Shown: positions 1 through 13,226, counted from the first letter of the stretch. The stretch: DNA of 64,000 nucleotides from Anas platyrhynchos (GCF_047663525.1 NC_092588.1:49469501-49533500); one strand, 5' to 3'. The notes: generated by a model not told the origin, from the letters alone. A program made the numbers and translations.

Positions 1-1561
1 AAATCTTCATTCTGTCCATCTGTGCTATGCTTTTTTTTTTTCCTCCTCTGGTCCTTCTCCTTCCCCTTTATTCTCTACACAGTCCCATACTGGAGACAAA
101 GTAGGTATCTGAGATTTACATGATGTGCTCAGTTTCTTGTGATTAGGCTGAAAAGAGTGTTCAGATCTTCTGATTTCTAGTCCACTGATTCTGACAGGTT
201 TCTGAAACTGACATGTTTGTTTCAAGAAAGAGGCCAAGACCACAATTTCATGCACTGAAATACTTAACTGCTTCCCAAAAGTTTGTCTTTGCAGAGCTCA
301 ATAGCTGTCTTTGTTTCCTAACAGCCTTTACCTTGATCTGATAAGCTACTTCAGATTGATATTATTGCTTTCTGCAATATTTCTTTAGTTATAACCTCCA
401 CAGTTATTACTAAGTCTGGCATGCTTTTGTTCCTCTTTGGTGGTTACACATATTGAATTATAAAGCTATCACTACGAAATACAAATGCATACCATCAGCT
501 TTATTTCTTTTGTCTACTACAATATAATCTATGTACAGCTAAGTGAATCTTCCATTTACCACCACTTTGGCCTCTGTACAATTTTCTCATTTTAACCATA
601 CCGTTATTCACTCTGGTCGGCTGGCCAAAGACCCACTTTATCGCTTGAACCTCTGAAAAAAGCTTTAGCAATAATCTAGTGACTTCGCATACGTATTGTT
701 TTTTTCATAGCCTTTAGAAAAGGAAAACACGTTTAGAGTGATTTGATTCTCTTTCTATACATTCAGCATTTATTGTTATTAAAATAGTTTTCTCCTTGTT
801 TAAATCAAAACTTTTCCAAATTAAAATAATATCACATGGGTATTGTCAGTTGATGATTCTTTTTTAACAATTTAGTAAGCAATAAATTTTAGCAGGTTCT
901 ATAATACACTGAATTTTTGTCACCCGAGCTTTTAATGTCAAAAATATAGAGTGGTCTTGGTAGCACTGGTACAGCTTAGTTGATAATGCAGTTCCTGATG
1001 GAAGAAGTTTTGACAGTAAATAATATGGGAGGAAGTCACGATTTGTTGGAAAGAAACATCAAGAATAATACCAAACCCAGCATCAGCACATAATTTCAAA
1101 CTCCTAAAATACCTTTATTTCCAAGTTTATTTGTTTTATAATTTAAATATAAATCATATTAAGCATAACATCTACCAACTCTGTCTGGAATCTTTTTTTT
1201 CCTGTGTTATGTTTTCCTGTGAAATGGAGTACTTCTTACATTCAGGCACTGTCAGAGGACAGAATTATTAATATTCCTATTTCCATATTTCTTCTTGCTT
1301 TTTAAATGACTGTAATGCATTGATAATATTTCTAGTGGAAGTAATAGCTTACACATACTTTGATGATGAAAATTGCCAACCATGTGAAAGACAAGTGGCT
1401 AACACAAGGCATAGAGAGAATGTGGACAAAATTCCATGTTTCAAGGTGTGTGATTGTGAAACACCTGTTTCCAGATCAAGCAAAATATTATTTAAAAAAT
1501 TGTATTTACAGTAGCTTTAAGTTCTGTAGATAAACACAAGAAATACAGCCTGTCTGTATTT
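1..1561. other. Unique AT-rich intergenic sequence
   Basis: No gene, exon or recognisable transposon seen. The open frames here (76 and 64 codons at most) have no protein-like features and no supporting splice sites. Confidence 0.6.
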
Positions 1562-1710
1562 GAGCCTGTCTGAATTTAAGAAGAGATTGGACTGTGCACT
1601 TAGTCACATGGTCTGAACTTTTGGGTAGACCTGTGCGGTGTCAAGAGTTGGACTTGATGATCCTTAAGGGTCCCTTCCAACTCAGCATATTCTATGATTC
1701 TATGATTCTA
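1562..1710 (+). mobile_element. CR1 LINE 3' end, young subfamily
   Basis: A heavily 5'-truncated CR1 retrotransposon copy. It starts in the last codons of the reverse transcriptase ORF (reading [16 protein letters not shown] then stop when compared with the longer copy at 13924-14949), runs through the short 3' UTR, and ends in two and a half copies of the CR1 tail motif ATTCTATG. By eye it differs from the longer copy at only four positions over about 149, so both come from the same recently active subfamily. It is far too short to encode anything. CR1 transposes by target-primed reverse transcription, which explains the 5' truncation. Confidence 0.93.
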
Positions 1711-2395
1711 CAGAAGATTTGATAAATCTATGATTTATTTAAGTCAGAGTTTGGCTCGTCAAAATGTTTTTTCCTCCTTTCTCTGTCATGTACATGTATG
1801 TATTTAAGATGTAGTTATGGTCTGTACAGAATCACATACATGGTTTGTTTCCCCCTATTCTGTTCTCTCTCTTTTTTTTTTTTTTTCTTTTTAATTTTAT
1901 CTGATTATTGTTTTCTGTATCTTCATTTAAATGATATCTGAACACTAATACAACCTCATTTTGGCTAAAGTGTGTTCTTTCTTTCATTTATCAGAGGCTT
2001 TGCCTATGCTCTAAATGTGGATGCTAAGGTAACTAGCAGAAATCTCCTGTACATATACCTGTTTACTTAGCAGAAAAAGAAAAAAAAATACTGTTTATGA
2101 TGGCAGCTTTGAATGTTCCTTTCAGGAATTCAAACAACAACTAATTTCCTGATCACCTGAAATAAACTCATGCATACCCATGTCCTGTATATAATTTATT
2201 CACTGTGAAAATATTTTCTCTACTGTCTAGCCACTCACTGACTCTGCAGCACAATCATTTTCCTATTATTTCAATTAATATTCAAGAAAAATACAAAGAA
2301 TTCAGAGATCACAGTAAGCAAAGAGGTGAAAAAATCACTGCCCTGCAGTAGGTGAATTGGGGGTTTCAGGCCAGTTGGTGATGCCAACAACTTTC
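1711..2395. other. Unique AT-rich sequence with short T-run
   Basis: Non-coding, with a T-rich run near 1867-1895. No gene or repeat family recognised. Confidence 0.55.
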
Positions 2396-2440
2396 AGAAT
2401 CACAGAATTGTAGGGGTTGGAAGAGACCTCAAGAGAACTT
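2396..2440 (-). mobile_element. CR1 3' tip, minus strand
   Basis: The stretch beginning AGAATCACAGAATTGTAGGG and continuing with GGTTGGAAGAGACCTC is the reverse complement of the usual CR1 3' terminus. Only the last 40 or so bases are recognisable. The rest is either absent (5' truncation) or too diverged. Confidence 0.75.
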
Positions 2441-3314
2441 TAAAACACTAATTGATGGGTTTTGCTAGGTTTAGGAGAAAGGTTAAAAATTCAGTATGAA
2501 GAGAACTTAAACTAACTTCCAAGCTTTATGGATGGTCCCTTCATAGTTGTTTTGAGTCATGTTGGCAAGGTGGCTTCAGAAAGCTTTTGCTCCCTCTCTC
2601 ACTCAATAGCTATTTCGTCCTGTGGCACAAGCCCAGGCTTTGAAGTGCTAGAAGCTAGTCAAAGAGTAGATTTTGTGCTTACAGGAACAATTTCCACAGA
2701 GACCTGAATAAAAATACTCTGCCTCTGAGCAGCTCTGAACATAAGGAGGGTTCTGGTCCAAATCTGTGCTCTCTGGCTTTCGTTGGAACACTCTGATGGT
2801 ATTATATTAACTATGCCCCTTATCCCAACAATACATACTCTGAAGTATTACTTTTGTTTGTAAAAAAAAAAAAGTAATGCATTTTTACCAACTGAATTTA
2901 AGTCATGGGAATGTACATGTGAGTTGGATTGCTACAGTTGGAGGATACTCACTCTGTTGATACAAATCTTGAAATACACATATATTGAATCGCTTATTTT
3001 CAAAAACCATTTTTTGACACTTGCCTATATTTTTGGTTTTATAATATTTTATAACATTTATAACATTTTAACAATTTTATAACATTTAACTGGTTTGTTT
3101 TGCTGAGATAGATTACTTGATACAGTTATTTATCAGATAGTTTTGTATTTATTGAATCTGATAAGAAAAGAGATGATCCCAATCATAGAGCAAGAGTTGG
3201 GCCTTTCAGCATACAAGTTTTGTCTGAAAAAGCTGAGTTTCTAAAATACCTGTAAGTTCAAGACTGTGCATATGCCTTTCACCTTTGATGTCAAAAATCT
3301 GGGGTCCATACTCA

Positions 3315-3345
<31 letters not shown>

Positions 3346-6300
3346 TGGAAAGTTCAGAGAGTAAAAGAGTAAAATGGAGCTAAAATTATTACTTTCTGTT
3401 GATATGTAAAGCAGGTTAGTGAATAAAATATGGCCTTTATTAAGCTGAGTACACTCACTCAGTTTGGGTCTGAGGGAGCTCACCTCAGTTACTGGAGCTT
3501 TAGGGGAGATGAAGCACCAGCTGGGTAAGCCCAGGTGCTCTCCTGCACCTCTGCTGCAGGAGTTGGGAGCACTCACCAGCTCTTCTGCCCCTGTGCTATG
3601 TTAGCCTCATCTACAGCAAAATGGTGCCCTCAACCTCACCCTCTACCTCCAGCTTCTTAACTTTTGTGGGGCTAAAGACCCATAGCAATCTCCTGACCAA
3701 TCTGGATGCTGGCAGATTTTGCAGTGTGCTGTGAGGACATTTCTGTCTACTGCCCACGCCTGGTCTGTGCCGTCTGCTGAGAAAGAGGGATGAATGGCAA
3801 CCAGTAAAACTAAGAACTCATCATATGCTGCCAGCTCAAGATTTGGCACAGAAAATGGGAACTCCTGACATGTTATGTCATGGTGTCTATAGGTAGTTCT
3901 ACAACAGTAAAACTATTGTGATTACTGACACCCACAGCTAGAGAATTATTATTATTATTTTTTGGTCATATCTGCATATTAAAAGCATTTTTTTTTAATT
4001 AGTTTTGCAGAGATAACCAGGAATCACCCTAATTGTAATCTCTCTACCAAATGATGGTGGTGTGAACAAATTTTCTTTTGTGAACAAATATAAGAGGATT
4101 TTATTTGTTCTGGAACCTGAGCAGAAGAGGAGCGGTGAGGAGCAAGCCAGATTTAGGTGTAATGTGAGATGTCTGGGGCATGACTTTTAGCTGCTCCATG
4201 TATTAAAAAGATCCTAGAAACTGGAAAAAAAAAATCCATTGCTGATTTATTTTTCTCATTTTTTCTTGATGTTAGTGTGTGGGATATAAATCCTCCCACA
4301 AAGGATTTCCTTTTCTTTTGGTTTCAGTGAGCCTTAATCAGAAAGCCAAAGAGCTACCTGTACAAGAAGTTGGTATGCCCATGTCCACTGCTACTCTACT
4401 TTTCCTTGCTAATTGTACACTGTGATTTTCTTTGCTGCCTTTGAGTGGCAGGCAAATGTAGCTGGCTGTTTTACAGCAGAATTACCCCAAAGGCATGAGG
4501 CAGGAATTAAAAGCTAGTGAGCCAGTAATGTCAGCTCTTGGTACAGAGCACCACCGCTAACCGTTGCAATGATCAACAGTGCTAAGCTGCCAAATGCTTG
4601 CCATCACACATGAAGAATTCACTGAACTTGGCTCCCAGTTCAATGGGCCACCTATACCTTTGTGCAACACGGAAATCGTATGTAATTACCAATGTCACTT
4701 TGCTGGCATGAGGCGCACACACACATAAATTAGTCCTGCTTAGATATTAGACAGATAGGCTTTGAACTGTTGGGGTGTGGGGTATTGGACCATTCTCTGG
4801 ACTTGTTTCTTCAGGATGTGAGTCCTGTTATTGGCTTTGCTTTCTGCCTTCTTCCCCTTTTCAAGGTCACAGCTTTAAAGAGACATGATGGATACTAAAA
4901 TCGGAGGGGCAGAAGCAGGACAGTTTTATTAATATTCTAAAAATACAGGGTATTATTTATGAAGTGTGTGAAGTATTTCAGAAGACAGTCTCAACACTTA
5001 AATTTTTATTGCCACTTGTCTCCAGTCTCTGCCAAAAAATTTCAATGCTATACAAAGGTGTCTTTGTGGCCTAATGTTGTCCAAATCTAAACTTCAGATT
5101 CTAGCTGTTAAATCCAGTTATACAAGACCTGTGTAAATTTTCATTATATCCATTATAACTGATTTTACACAAATGAGCACATTGTCCATCTTTTAGATGA
5201 AATAAAAATTGAAGGTCCAGAGCAAGTCTAACTATTATAAGAAAATCCTACGGCACATTGCACAAGAGTAAGCGCATTACTTGGCTTTACTGGCTCTATT
5301 CCATTTTGAGTAATAAGATTTTGCCTACCTGAAATTCCCCCCGTAGTTCTAACAGGATATGTTTATTTTTTACTTTGTGCATGAAAGCATGTGCTAATTT
5401 AGACTAGCTGACTCCAGCTACAGAAGTGGCAGAATTTCATGTTAGATGACACAGTTCTATTCTTAAAAAAAATTGACCATATAAAACATTTATGCAGGCT
5501 TTTGGGATTCCCTGAATGAAGGATATTCTGTCTGCCCTGCTTTAAATTTCTAGCAATGACACTATTGCCATCAGCACTGAGATCTGCATGACTTCTGTGT
5601 GAAATGTCAAAAAAGCCAAAAGTTATCTCACCCTCACCAGTGTAATCCATTGCCTCACTGGATCAGAACAGCAGCCCATCCCCACTGGTATGCTATTGCT
5701 GCCAACAGCTGGAGGGCTGCAATACTTGCTCGAAGGGAAAGTTTGATCCAAAGCTCATCTGCTAACAGTTGATGATGCCCTTAAGTCTTGAGGGTTTGTA
5801 TCACTAATTGATTTTTCTTTTTCTTCTAACTACGGTGGTTTTGTGGCTGTTTTAAGTATGTATCAGCTCTGTGATGTTCATCTCTAATTCACTTTGAATT
5901 AATTGAGGTCAACATTAAATAATTGTTAGACAAAAAAGATTTTGCAGGGTGCTTGACAGTGCCACACTGGTAAAATCTTTAGAGTCGCAGGCAAAGACAG
6001 TACTATGGGCTTTTCAAATACATTTTAAGCAGTAAAGAATTTGGGAGCAAGTGTATCTTTCATGACTCAGTCACTCGTAACTGCATACCTGCGTGATGGC
6101 AGGCTCTGTTCTATTATAGGTTTCATATAGGCACAATCACCTAGTAGCATTTAGTTTTGGTTTTGTCTCTTTTGAAGATGTATTATGGACATGTATATTC
6201 CTCTTTTCTGTTCTTCTGGAGCTAGGTAATACATATTTTTTAGGACAATGTGTAGTGCACAGAGTCATGTCATGCCACAGCAGCTGGAGAAATTTTAGTC

Positions 6301-8912
6301 CCTGATGCTATATTTTAATGTGGTTTTCTCATCAGTCTCAACTAAGAGTGTGCTGCACTGCCCTGTGCAAATACAGGAAGATATTTCACCCCATACCTCT
6401 GGCAAAACCAAAAAACACCAAAAAGCCCCAGCAGCTTTCCTCACATGTCTTGTAAAGCAACACTTTCTGAAGAATGATCTCCTGTCCTTAGCATTTTGCA
6501 TTTCTTCCTAATAAACGTACTTCTTTATTTTTAAAGTGTCTCTTCTGAAGTTAGAGCAGAGATCTACTGTAGTTTTATCCTGTGCTTTGCATTTTGCTTA
6601 GAGCACCCTGAGTACATTCTCTGCATAGTAGTCTGCCTCACAGCTGGTTGAAATCAGAGGGAGTGTTAGATTTGGTAACAAATAAGTGGGAATTTATTCA
6701 GAGCTGAACATGAATAAAGGATGTGTGCACATGTTCAACAAACAAAGCATGTATTTATTCAAAAGAGGAGCTGTGTCTAAGGAATATGTATCTTCCACAA
6801 TCAGCCCACATATTTTTAGAAAAAAATATTGATGATGGCTAAGCATTATGACTTCCATTGTGATAAATAGTGGTGAGAAAATAGAGGATTGGAACTCTTG
6901 GGAGAATCTTTATATTTTTACTTATTTTTAGGTATTTTCAAATGCATTAACAAAGCGTATGAATTTTCACATAGATGCTAATAATTTTTATCTCTCATCC
7001 ACCTGGTTTTGGTCAACTACTTTTTCGATATGCACTACCTCTATCTGTGCTTGAATAACAGTAATCCTAAATTTTAAAATCTGCTTAAACTCAATGAAAG
7101 GTTGTTTTGTCTTTTCTTCCACTTAAGTTTTGTCCTACATATCTTTGTCTTTCAGGATGCTAATAATGAGGAAATGTCTTTTCCTGAGGATTTAATATCA
7201 GGATGCCGTACTTCTAGCAATGCTGTCAGTGGGATCTTCTACTCAGTGGAATCCCCCATGGTTTAGCTTAATAGAACCCCCATAGACTCAGCAGAAATGT
7301 GATTTCTTTTGAGCATTTCCCCAGAATACAATTATTTTTGTACTGTTCTCTCTATTCACATATGAAAAGTTCCCACTTTTTATAAAAGAGGGAAAAGCTA
7401 AATGGCAGCTCAGATTGCTACAATTTATGTTATTAATGAGCATGGCATAATTCATCCCTGGAAATGAAATTCCGCCACAGAATACTAAGGGACTCTGAAC
7501 AATTTATTTAACTTTTATTTGCTTCAGTTTCTAAATTTCAAAGGTAGTCATCTACAAACAATGTATTACTTATTTAAAACATGTTTTAAAAAATGGACTG
7601 GGGAAAATTTCAGGAAACAAAATTATTGTAATATCTCTCCAAGCAGTCATTACTTGTATGAAGCAAGCACTGTAATACTAGACATTTCATGCCTGAATTC
7701 TAAAGAGATTTAACTGGTCCCAGGTTTTAGCTTTCAGTATGACTTGCATGGAGGCTGGCTTTTAAAGTCCCTTGGTTTCAGTACCTTTTGAGAATTTCCT
7801 ACAAGTAGCTGTTTCCATATTTTTGTACAGTTTTTTTTTTTTTTTTTAATTTCCATTTTATATGTAGTGACAGGGGAAGCATGCTGATTTTTAAAAATGC
7901 TAAATCACAAAGTGCTACCTCTTCTAGCAGTAGGAAAGCTTGAGGTCATTCATTCTGCATCCTGTTCACAAAGATTAGAAATAATCAAGGCAAATCAGAC
8001 ACAAAGGTAAAAAGGACAAAATGTATTGAGTGCATCTTTATTAGCATCAGTTTTTACATCAGGGATGTACTTCTGAAGCAAAATTTCCCAATTTTCTCTG
8101 CTTACATTGCAAGCAAGTCCCAGAGTGCTTGGGTCAGACTCTAGTTTAGATCAAAGTAAACCAGCAACTGAGTGCTCTACCTGCTTGTAGGGGTTCAGCC
8201 CATGGGACTGGGGTCTAGCCTGCAGTAAAACTGAAGCAAGTTGGAAGATCAAAATTGGGTCCTCAGCATCAGCTGTTTGATTTCATGGACCCATTGTATT
8301 GGGGCCTCCATGGCCTCCATGGCTGCTCCTGCAGATGCAGCCACCACTTCCACACCATGCTGCACAATACACACTTGTAGGTCTCCATATACCCTCTAGG
8401 TCAGTGGACATTGGGAAGAAATGTCCCAGCCCAGACTTGACATGTCCCCATACTCAGGGAGGTGCCCAATGCCAGGGCTGGGGCAGTAGGATGCAGCCTG
8501 GCTGCCAGGGCCTGCCTAGGAGGTTGCTTGGAAATTCTTTGGCCTGTGACTTTGGTCACAGTTTAAAGCTTCCATGTTTCAATGACGCCACGCTGGGGCT
8601 TGTGTCACTAGTGCATGCTTACTTAGATGAGTAAGATGGATTCTGCAGGGCTGTGTGCAGTCACAGCTATCTCCAAACTGTTTTCAAAATGCTTAGTGTA
8701 TCATTGGCATGATTTATGTTCACTGTTTGTTCAGTGTCTGAGAGGTGTATATACCAAAATCAAGAAGAGCATATCAGAATTTCCAAAGAGGTATACCATG
8801 GGTGTGAGTGGATATACGGCCACGTAGGCACCCAAAGTAGGATAACACAAGATTCCAGTTACATTGTGTTTTAAATTCACTAAGGACACCTGCCTTCAGT
8901 TAAACTGCATAC
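2441..8912. other. Unique intergenic sequence
   Basis: About 6.5 kb without recognisable exon or transposon. Small simple repeats occur (an AAAC-type run at 3319-3343, a T16 run near 7834). The opposed ORF pair at 6295-6511 reads on both strands of the same DNA and looks like chance. The 8290-8630 patch is somewhat GC-richer and has a 111-codon frame (8299-8634) without recognisable domains. Confidence 0.5.
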
Positions 8913-9468
8913 TGGGTTTATGTGGCAAGGTTTTGCTAGCAGGGGGCTGCAGGTGTGGCCTCTGTGAGCTGAGCCCAGCTGCTGCCCCATATTAGATAAG
9001 GGCCAGTTTCAGTCAGCTGTAAAGGAACCCACCATGGGACAGAGATGAGCTGGTGAGTGAGGCAGGTTGGGCCTCTGGGAGAGCAGATTTAAGAAAGGGG
9101 AGAAAAAAAAAAAAACCTGCTGTGCAACAGCAGCTGGGAGAGTGAGGAGTGAGATGCAGCCCTACAGACCCCAAGGTCAGCGAAGAAGGAGGGCAGGAGG
9201 CGCTCCAAGTGCCGGAGCTGCAATTTTAGTTTATTTTTCTTAGTTTCTTGCTGCTCTAGGTTGTTAATAATAGGAAATAAATTACATTAATCTCTCTATG
9301 CTGTCTGTTTTGCTGATGACAATAATTGTTGAGTAATGTCCCTGTCTTTATCTCAGCCCCTGAGCCCTTTTCATCTTATTTTCTCCTGCTTTCCCTTTGA
9401 AGAGGGGGAGTGGGAGAGCAGTTGTGGTGGAGCTCGGTTGCCCACCTGAGTAAAACCACCACAAACCA
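8913..9468 (+). mobile_element. ERVL-type solo LTR (TguLTR5-like), internally deleted
   Basis: Begins TGGGTTTATGTGGCAAGG and ends near ACCACCACA. Between are blocks I recognise from a neoavian ERVL-type LTR family: the GGCAAGGTTTTG...GGCCTCTGTGAG opening, the AACAGCAGCTGGGAGAG block, a polyadenylation-like GGAAATAAATTA near 9271, and a TCTGTTTTGCTGATGACAAT / GAGGGGGAGTGGGAGAG 3' part. The family usually carries a longer central tandem region that is missing here (junction near 9220). No gag, pol or env reading frame flanks it, so it is a solo LTR. CATAC occurs at 8908-8912 and again at 9467-9471, compatible with a 5-bp target duplication; the exact 3' edge (9463, 9466 or 9468) is uncertain. 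The family name is from memory. Confidence 0.78.
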
Positions 9469-11718
9469 TACCTCAGTTGTTGCTGTTATGCTCTTTTTAG
9501 TTCAGTCTTATGAGCTAAAGTACTGCGGGGCTCATTTGAGGTGGGATTCATCTGTTCTCCAAACTCTGCTGTCTGTATTGTACAGGTGGAAGCTACGATG
9601 ACCGTGATTGAGTATGTGATGTCTGGATCTAAAATTCAGGGTTGTGCTAGTCCTGCCTGACAGGTTGGTGGAGGAAAAACTTTACCATATAAAAGTAGTG
9701 CATTGATTTATGGGGTGAAAGCAAAGTTGGTTCACATAGGAACTGACCACGTGTAGACATGGCCACATACATTCTGGCAAGGAGCTGTTTTTGTAAGAGA
9801 GTTGCTTGTGTAGTGTTGGTTATGTTACTGCACCCTTTTACAAAGCATTATTTCATTATTGTCAAGTACTGGAGGCACTGTGACACAGCTGGGTAGCCTG
9901 CCCTGCTGGCACAGATGTCTCATTACCTGGATAAGTCATGAAATGGGTGTAGGAGCAACATTCTGAGGAATGAGCACCTGAAAAGTCCTCTGGCTCTTTC
10001 CTTTCAGTTTTGTTTTCCATGTGTAGAAAATGAGGGAGTTGAGAAGGCAAAATCTTGTGGTCTGCATTCCTCTGAAGAGGAAAGCATGAACTCACCAGAG
10101 TTCAGCACTAGCAGCAGCTGCTGGAGCTGTTGCATCCCCAGATTTCTGAGGAGAGAGGATGGAGGGAAATGGAAGTGGTGAGACAAGGTGAGGGCAGTAG
10201 TTGTGCAGCTGATTCCTATGTTTGTTTTGCTGTCCTCAGTGTGCCACACATCTTTCTCTGTCTCTAGCTCCTCACCCCTATTAAAATAAAAATTAATTTT
10301 AAAATACCATTTATAGAGATGTACTTGGAAACTGGCATTTGATGAGGATATCTATTCCTCTCTATGTATGAGAGCTGCTTTTTAACCTTCCTCCCTAGTT
10401 CTCTGAATGTTGTCACAGCAAAAATAAATATTTTAAAAATAAATATTTTGGATAAGTGACACAGACTCCTTTCTGCATATTATAATTGATTGCTTGTTTA
10501 TAGAAAAAAAAAACACAAAACATACAATTGAAGATATGTAGTATAAGAAACCGACTGTGAGAGGTGGGTTAAAGCAGAAAATGGGCTGTAAGGTATACAT
10601 ACTGTGGTGTCTTTGAAGCTGCATTACAATACGAGAAGGCTGTGTGTGTGACTGCCTGACTGAATCACAGTGAGAAGGGAAAACCCACATTTAACCTCTG
10701 TGTTCAGCAGCATGTTCTTTTTTAAACCGTGAATGCTTTTCCTCTTTGTTGTTTCCATTAAACAATTTATTTTTAACCTGTCCGAATTTAGGATACCTTT
10801 TGCATACTGCTAAATTAAAATCTAAGGTAGCATTTGTTCTAAAAATCTTAGACTGTAGATACCTACAAAGTACTTACTTACTTGTTTTGTATGAAATATA
10901 TCAATCTGATATAATAAAGATTCAGCTAGGATATCAAGAATTCAGCTAGGGTATGTATGCTTCCATAGCCGATGTCAGACCAGGATTGCCCCAGTGCCCT
11001 AAACATGGGGGGTGTGGGGGGGAAAAGAAAAGATTACTTTAAAGGCTGCCTATTTCCATGTAATGTGGGGACAGCTATCTCTATTACCTACAACTTCTAA
11101 ACACCCTGTTCTGTTACAAAATAATAATAATAAAAAAGTGCTCAGTGAAATATTTATGGGCAAAAGGATAAATGGGATTGATCATAGGTGTGTACACACA
11201 TGGAAAGACAGAGACAGTAAAGTGCTAAATTTACTTACTGTTCTGTAACTGTTTTGCTGCAGCAGCTCAGCATCTCTACTCTACGTTTCAGCTGGGAGTC
11301 TGCTATGAGAAAACCTCTGTAATAAAGCCAGTGTTAGGAGTTCTGTATTACATTTCTGCAGCAAAGCGTGTCAGTGTCTCTTCAAAGTAACGAGTTGGGA
11401 ACTGTGCAGAGCCCTTCCACATGCAGCAAAGGATGAAGCAACACAATGATTTTTGATCCTTGCTCTCAGCTGCTAGCTATTGTATTTGAATTCTCATGGA
11501 TAAACTTCTATGAAGAAGCTTTGGCTAATAATCTTTGGCAGCAATATAAAAAGATTGGTGCACATCTGGCTGTCTTGCATTTTGTTTGTACTACACACTC
11601 AAAGTCAGAACTATTTTCCACCTATGTATACAGAAAAAAATAGTTCTTCCAAGATGAGTACTAAAAAAAGGACAGATCTAGACTAGATTCAAGGAAGAAA
11701 TTATTATTTACTATGATA
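9469..11718. other. Unique intergenic sequence
   Basis: No exon or transposon recognised. A 20-bp imperfect tandem duplication lies at about 10920-10959 (ATTCAGCTAGG appears twice). The open frames of 65-90 codons show no domain. Confidence 0.5.
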
Positions 11719-11896
11719 CTGGAGAGGCACTGCCCAGAGAAGCTGTGGATGCCCCATCCCTGGAAGTGTTCAAGGCCAGGCTGGATGGAGAATGGAGCAA
11801 CCTATTCTGGTGGGAGGTGTCCCTGCCCATGGCATTGGGGCTGGAACCGGGTGATCTTTAAGGTCCCTTCCAACCCAAACCATTCTGTGATTCTAT
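11719..11896 (+). mobile_element. CR1 LINE 3' end
   Basis: A 5'-truncated CR1 copy. It has the typical chain GAGAAGCTGTGGATGCCCC, GTGTTCAAGGCCAGGCTGGA, TGATCTTTAAGGTCCCTTCC and the terminal CATTCTGTGATTCTAT. It belongs to a different subfamily from the copy at 1562-1710, whose 3' UTR wording differs. The region encodes the last residues of the CR1 ORF2 in other copies, but here only a remnant remains, inside the 90-codon chance frame 11713-11985. A T-run follows the tail. Confidence 0.93.
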
Positions 11897-12192
11897 ATCT
11901 TTTTTTTTTTGGTCTATTCTATAAGGATATATTCTCCCTATTTCTGAACCTTCTGAGTACTTCAGAAACAACATCTAGTCTTTAGGGCACAGCAAGACTA
12001 TGTCAGACATCAGGCATGACATCAGAACTCTTCTGCCTGATAGGGCCAGGATAGTGTATTCAATGCAAAATCCTTTTTTCCTACCTGGTGACATGAATGG
12101 TAACAGTACAGTGGTGCTGGAGGAATTGTTGATAGCCCAGAATAAATATTGATAGTGAACACCAGGTGAATGGATAAATTTGGATGATGTAT
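11897..12192. other. Unique spacer between CR1 and LTR
   Basis: A T-run and unique sequence; nothing recognisable. Confidence 0.5.
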
Positions 12193-12448
12193 TGGGTATA
12201 TAGGGCAAGGTTTTTGTAGCAGGAAGCTGCAAGGGTGACCTCTGTGAGAAGATCCCAGAAGCTGCCCGATGTTAAATCAACCCCAGCCCCAGCTGGCTCT
12301 GAATGGACCTGCAACTGGCCAAATAAGCCCCTTTTCCTTGTATTTTCTCCCCTTTCCCTTTGAGGAGGGGAAGTAGGAGGGTGCTTTTAGGAGGATTAAG
12401 AGGGTGGTGTGGCAGAGTTTATCTGCGCAGCAGGGTGAGACCGTCACA
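12193..12448 (+). mobile_element. Second copy of the ERVL-type LTR, shortened
   Basis: Same orientation and same family as the element at 8913-9468. Shared blocks are TGGGTATATAGGGCAAGG, the TGACCTCTGTGAGAAGATCC / AGAAGCTGCC block, and the TATTTTCTCCCCTTTCCC / GAGGAGGGG 3' block. The 5' part jumps directly from GGCCAAATAAGCCC (near 12316-12329) to the 3' block, so several hundred bases of the family are missing, more than in the first copy. It ends near CCGTCACA. I saw no target duplication. It is decayed and non-coding. Confidence 0.75.
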
Positions 12449-13226
12449 GATAGATACATCAAAGCACATTCCAGAAATTTTCAGCAAAACCTCAAGAAAA
12501 GTATGTAAAGAATATGATAAAAAAGAAAAATGAAGTAGAAGGAAGACAGTAAATTTTGTTGGAAGGTGCAAATTACAGAAATCAGAAAGTTCAGTTACAG
12601 GTGAGATGCGCTGTTTCTGTTTAAAGAAGCAATACAATATGACAAGACTGTCCCTTTCCATTTTACCAGAAGCAGATAGACCTAGTAAAGAAATGTATTC
12701 TTCTGGTTAAGAGGCCTGGGTAACAGGCCCTCCCTACTTTGTGTTGAAGGTGCAAGCAAATTTTAAATAAGGCAGATATATGGAAGTGTATATAGTAGTT
12801 ATCTTGCTTTGCACTTTGGAATATTCTACCAATGGTTTCTAATGATTAATGACAAAAACTTCATAATATGCTTAAGAAGGAAATGAGATACTTATCTATG
12901 CACCTGACTAGAATATTTTTAGCAGATGTTTTGGACATGTCAATATTTCCCTATGGAAGTGCATCTTTTTGGAAAAGTTCATCAGGCAGGATTAACATGG
13001 GGTGTTTCAGGGACAGAGAGATGCCTTGGTCCAAAAGAAGTTTTTCCGGGGGCTGGAGAGACACATATTTGTCTGGGCACTGCCTTGATTTCCTGATCTG
13101 AACCAGGCACTTTAGGCTCTTGTATCACAGGAAAGGATGACACACAAAGCTTTTAAGAGGCGGATGTCTCTCAGCCTTTCCTTTTTTTTTTTTGAGCTAT
13201 TCCTGTTCTTTAGAGCAGAGACTTGG
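12449..13226. other. Unique intergenic sequence
   Basis: No exon or transposon recognised. The 80- and 77-codon frames (12419-12661 minus, 12868-13101 plus) lack domains or splice support. Confidence 0.5.
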
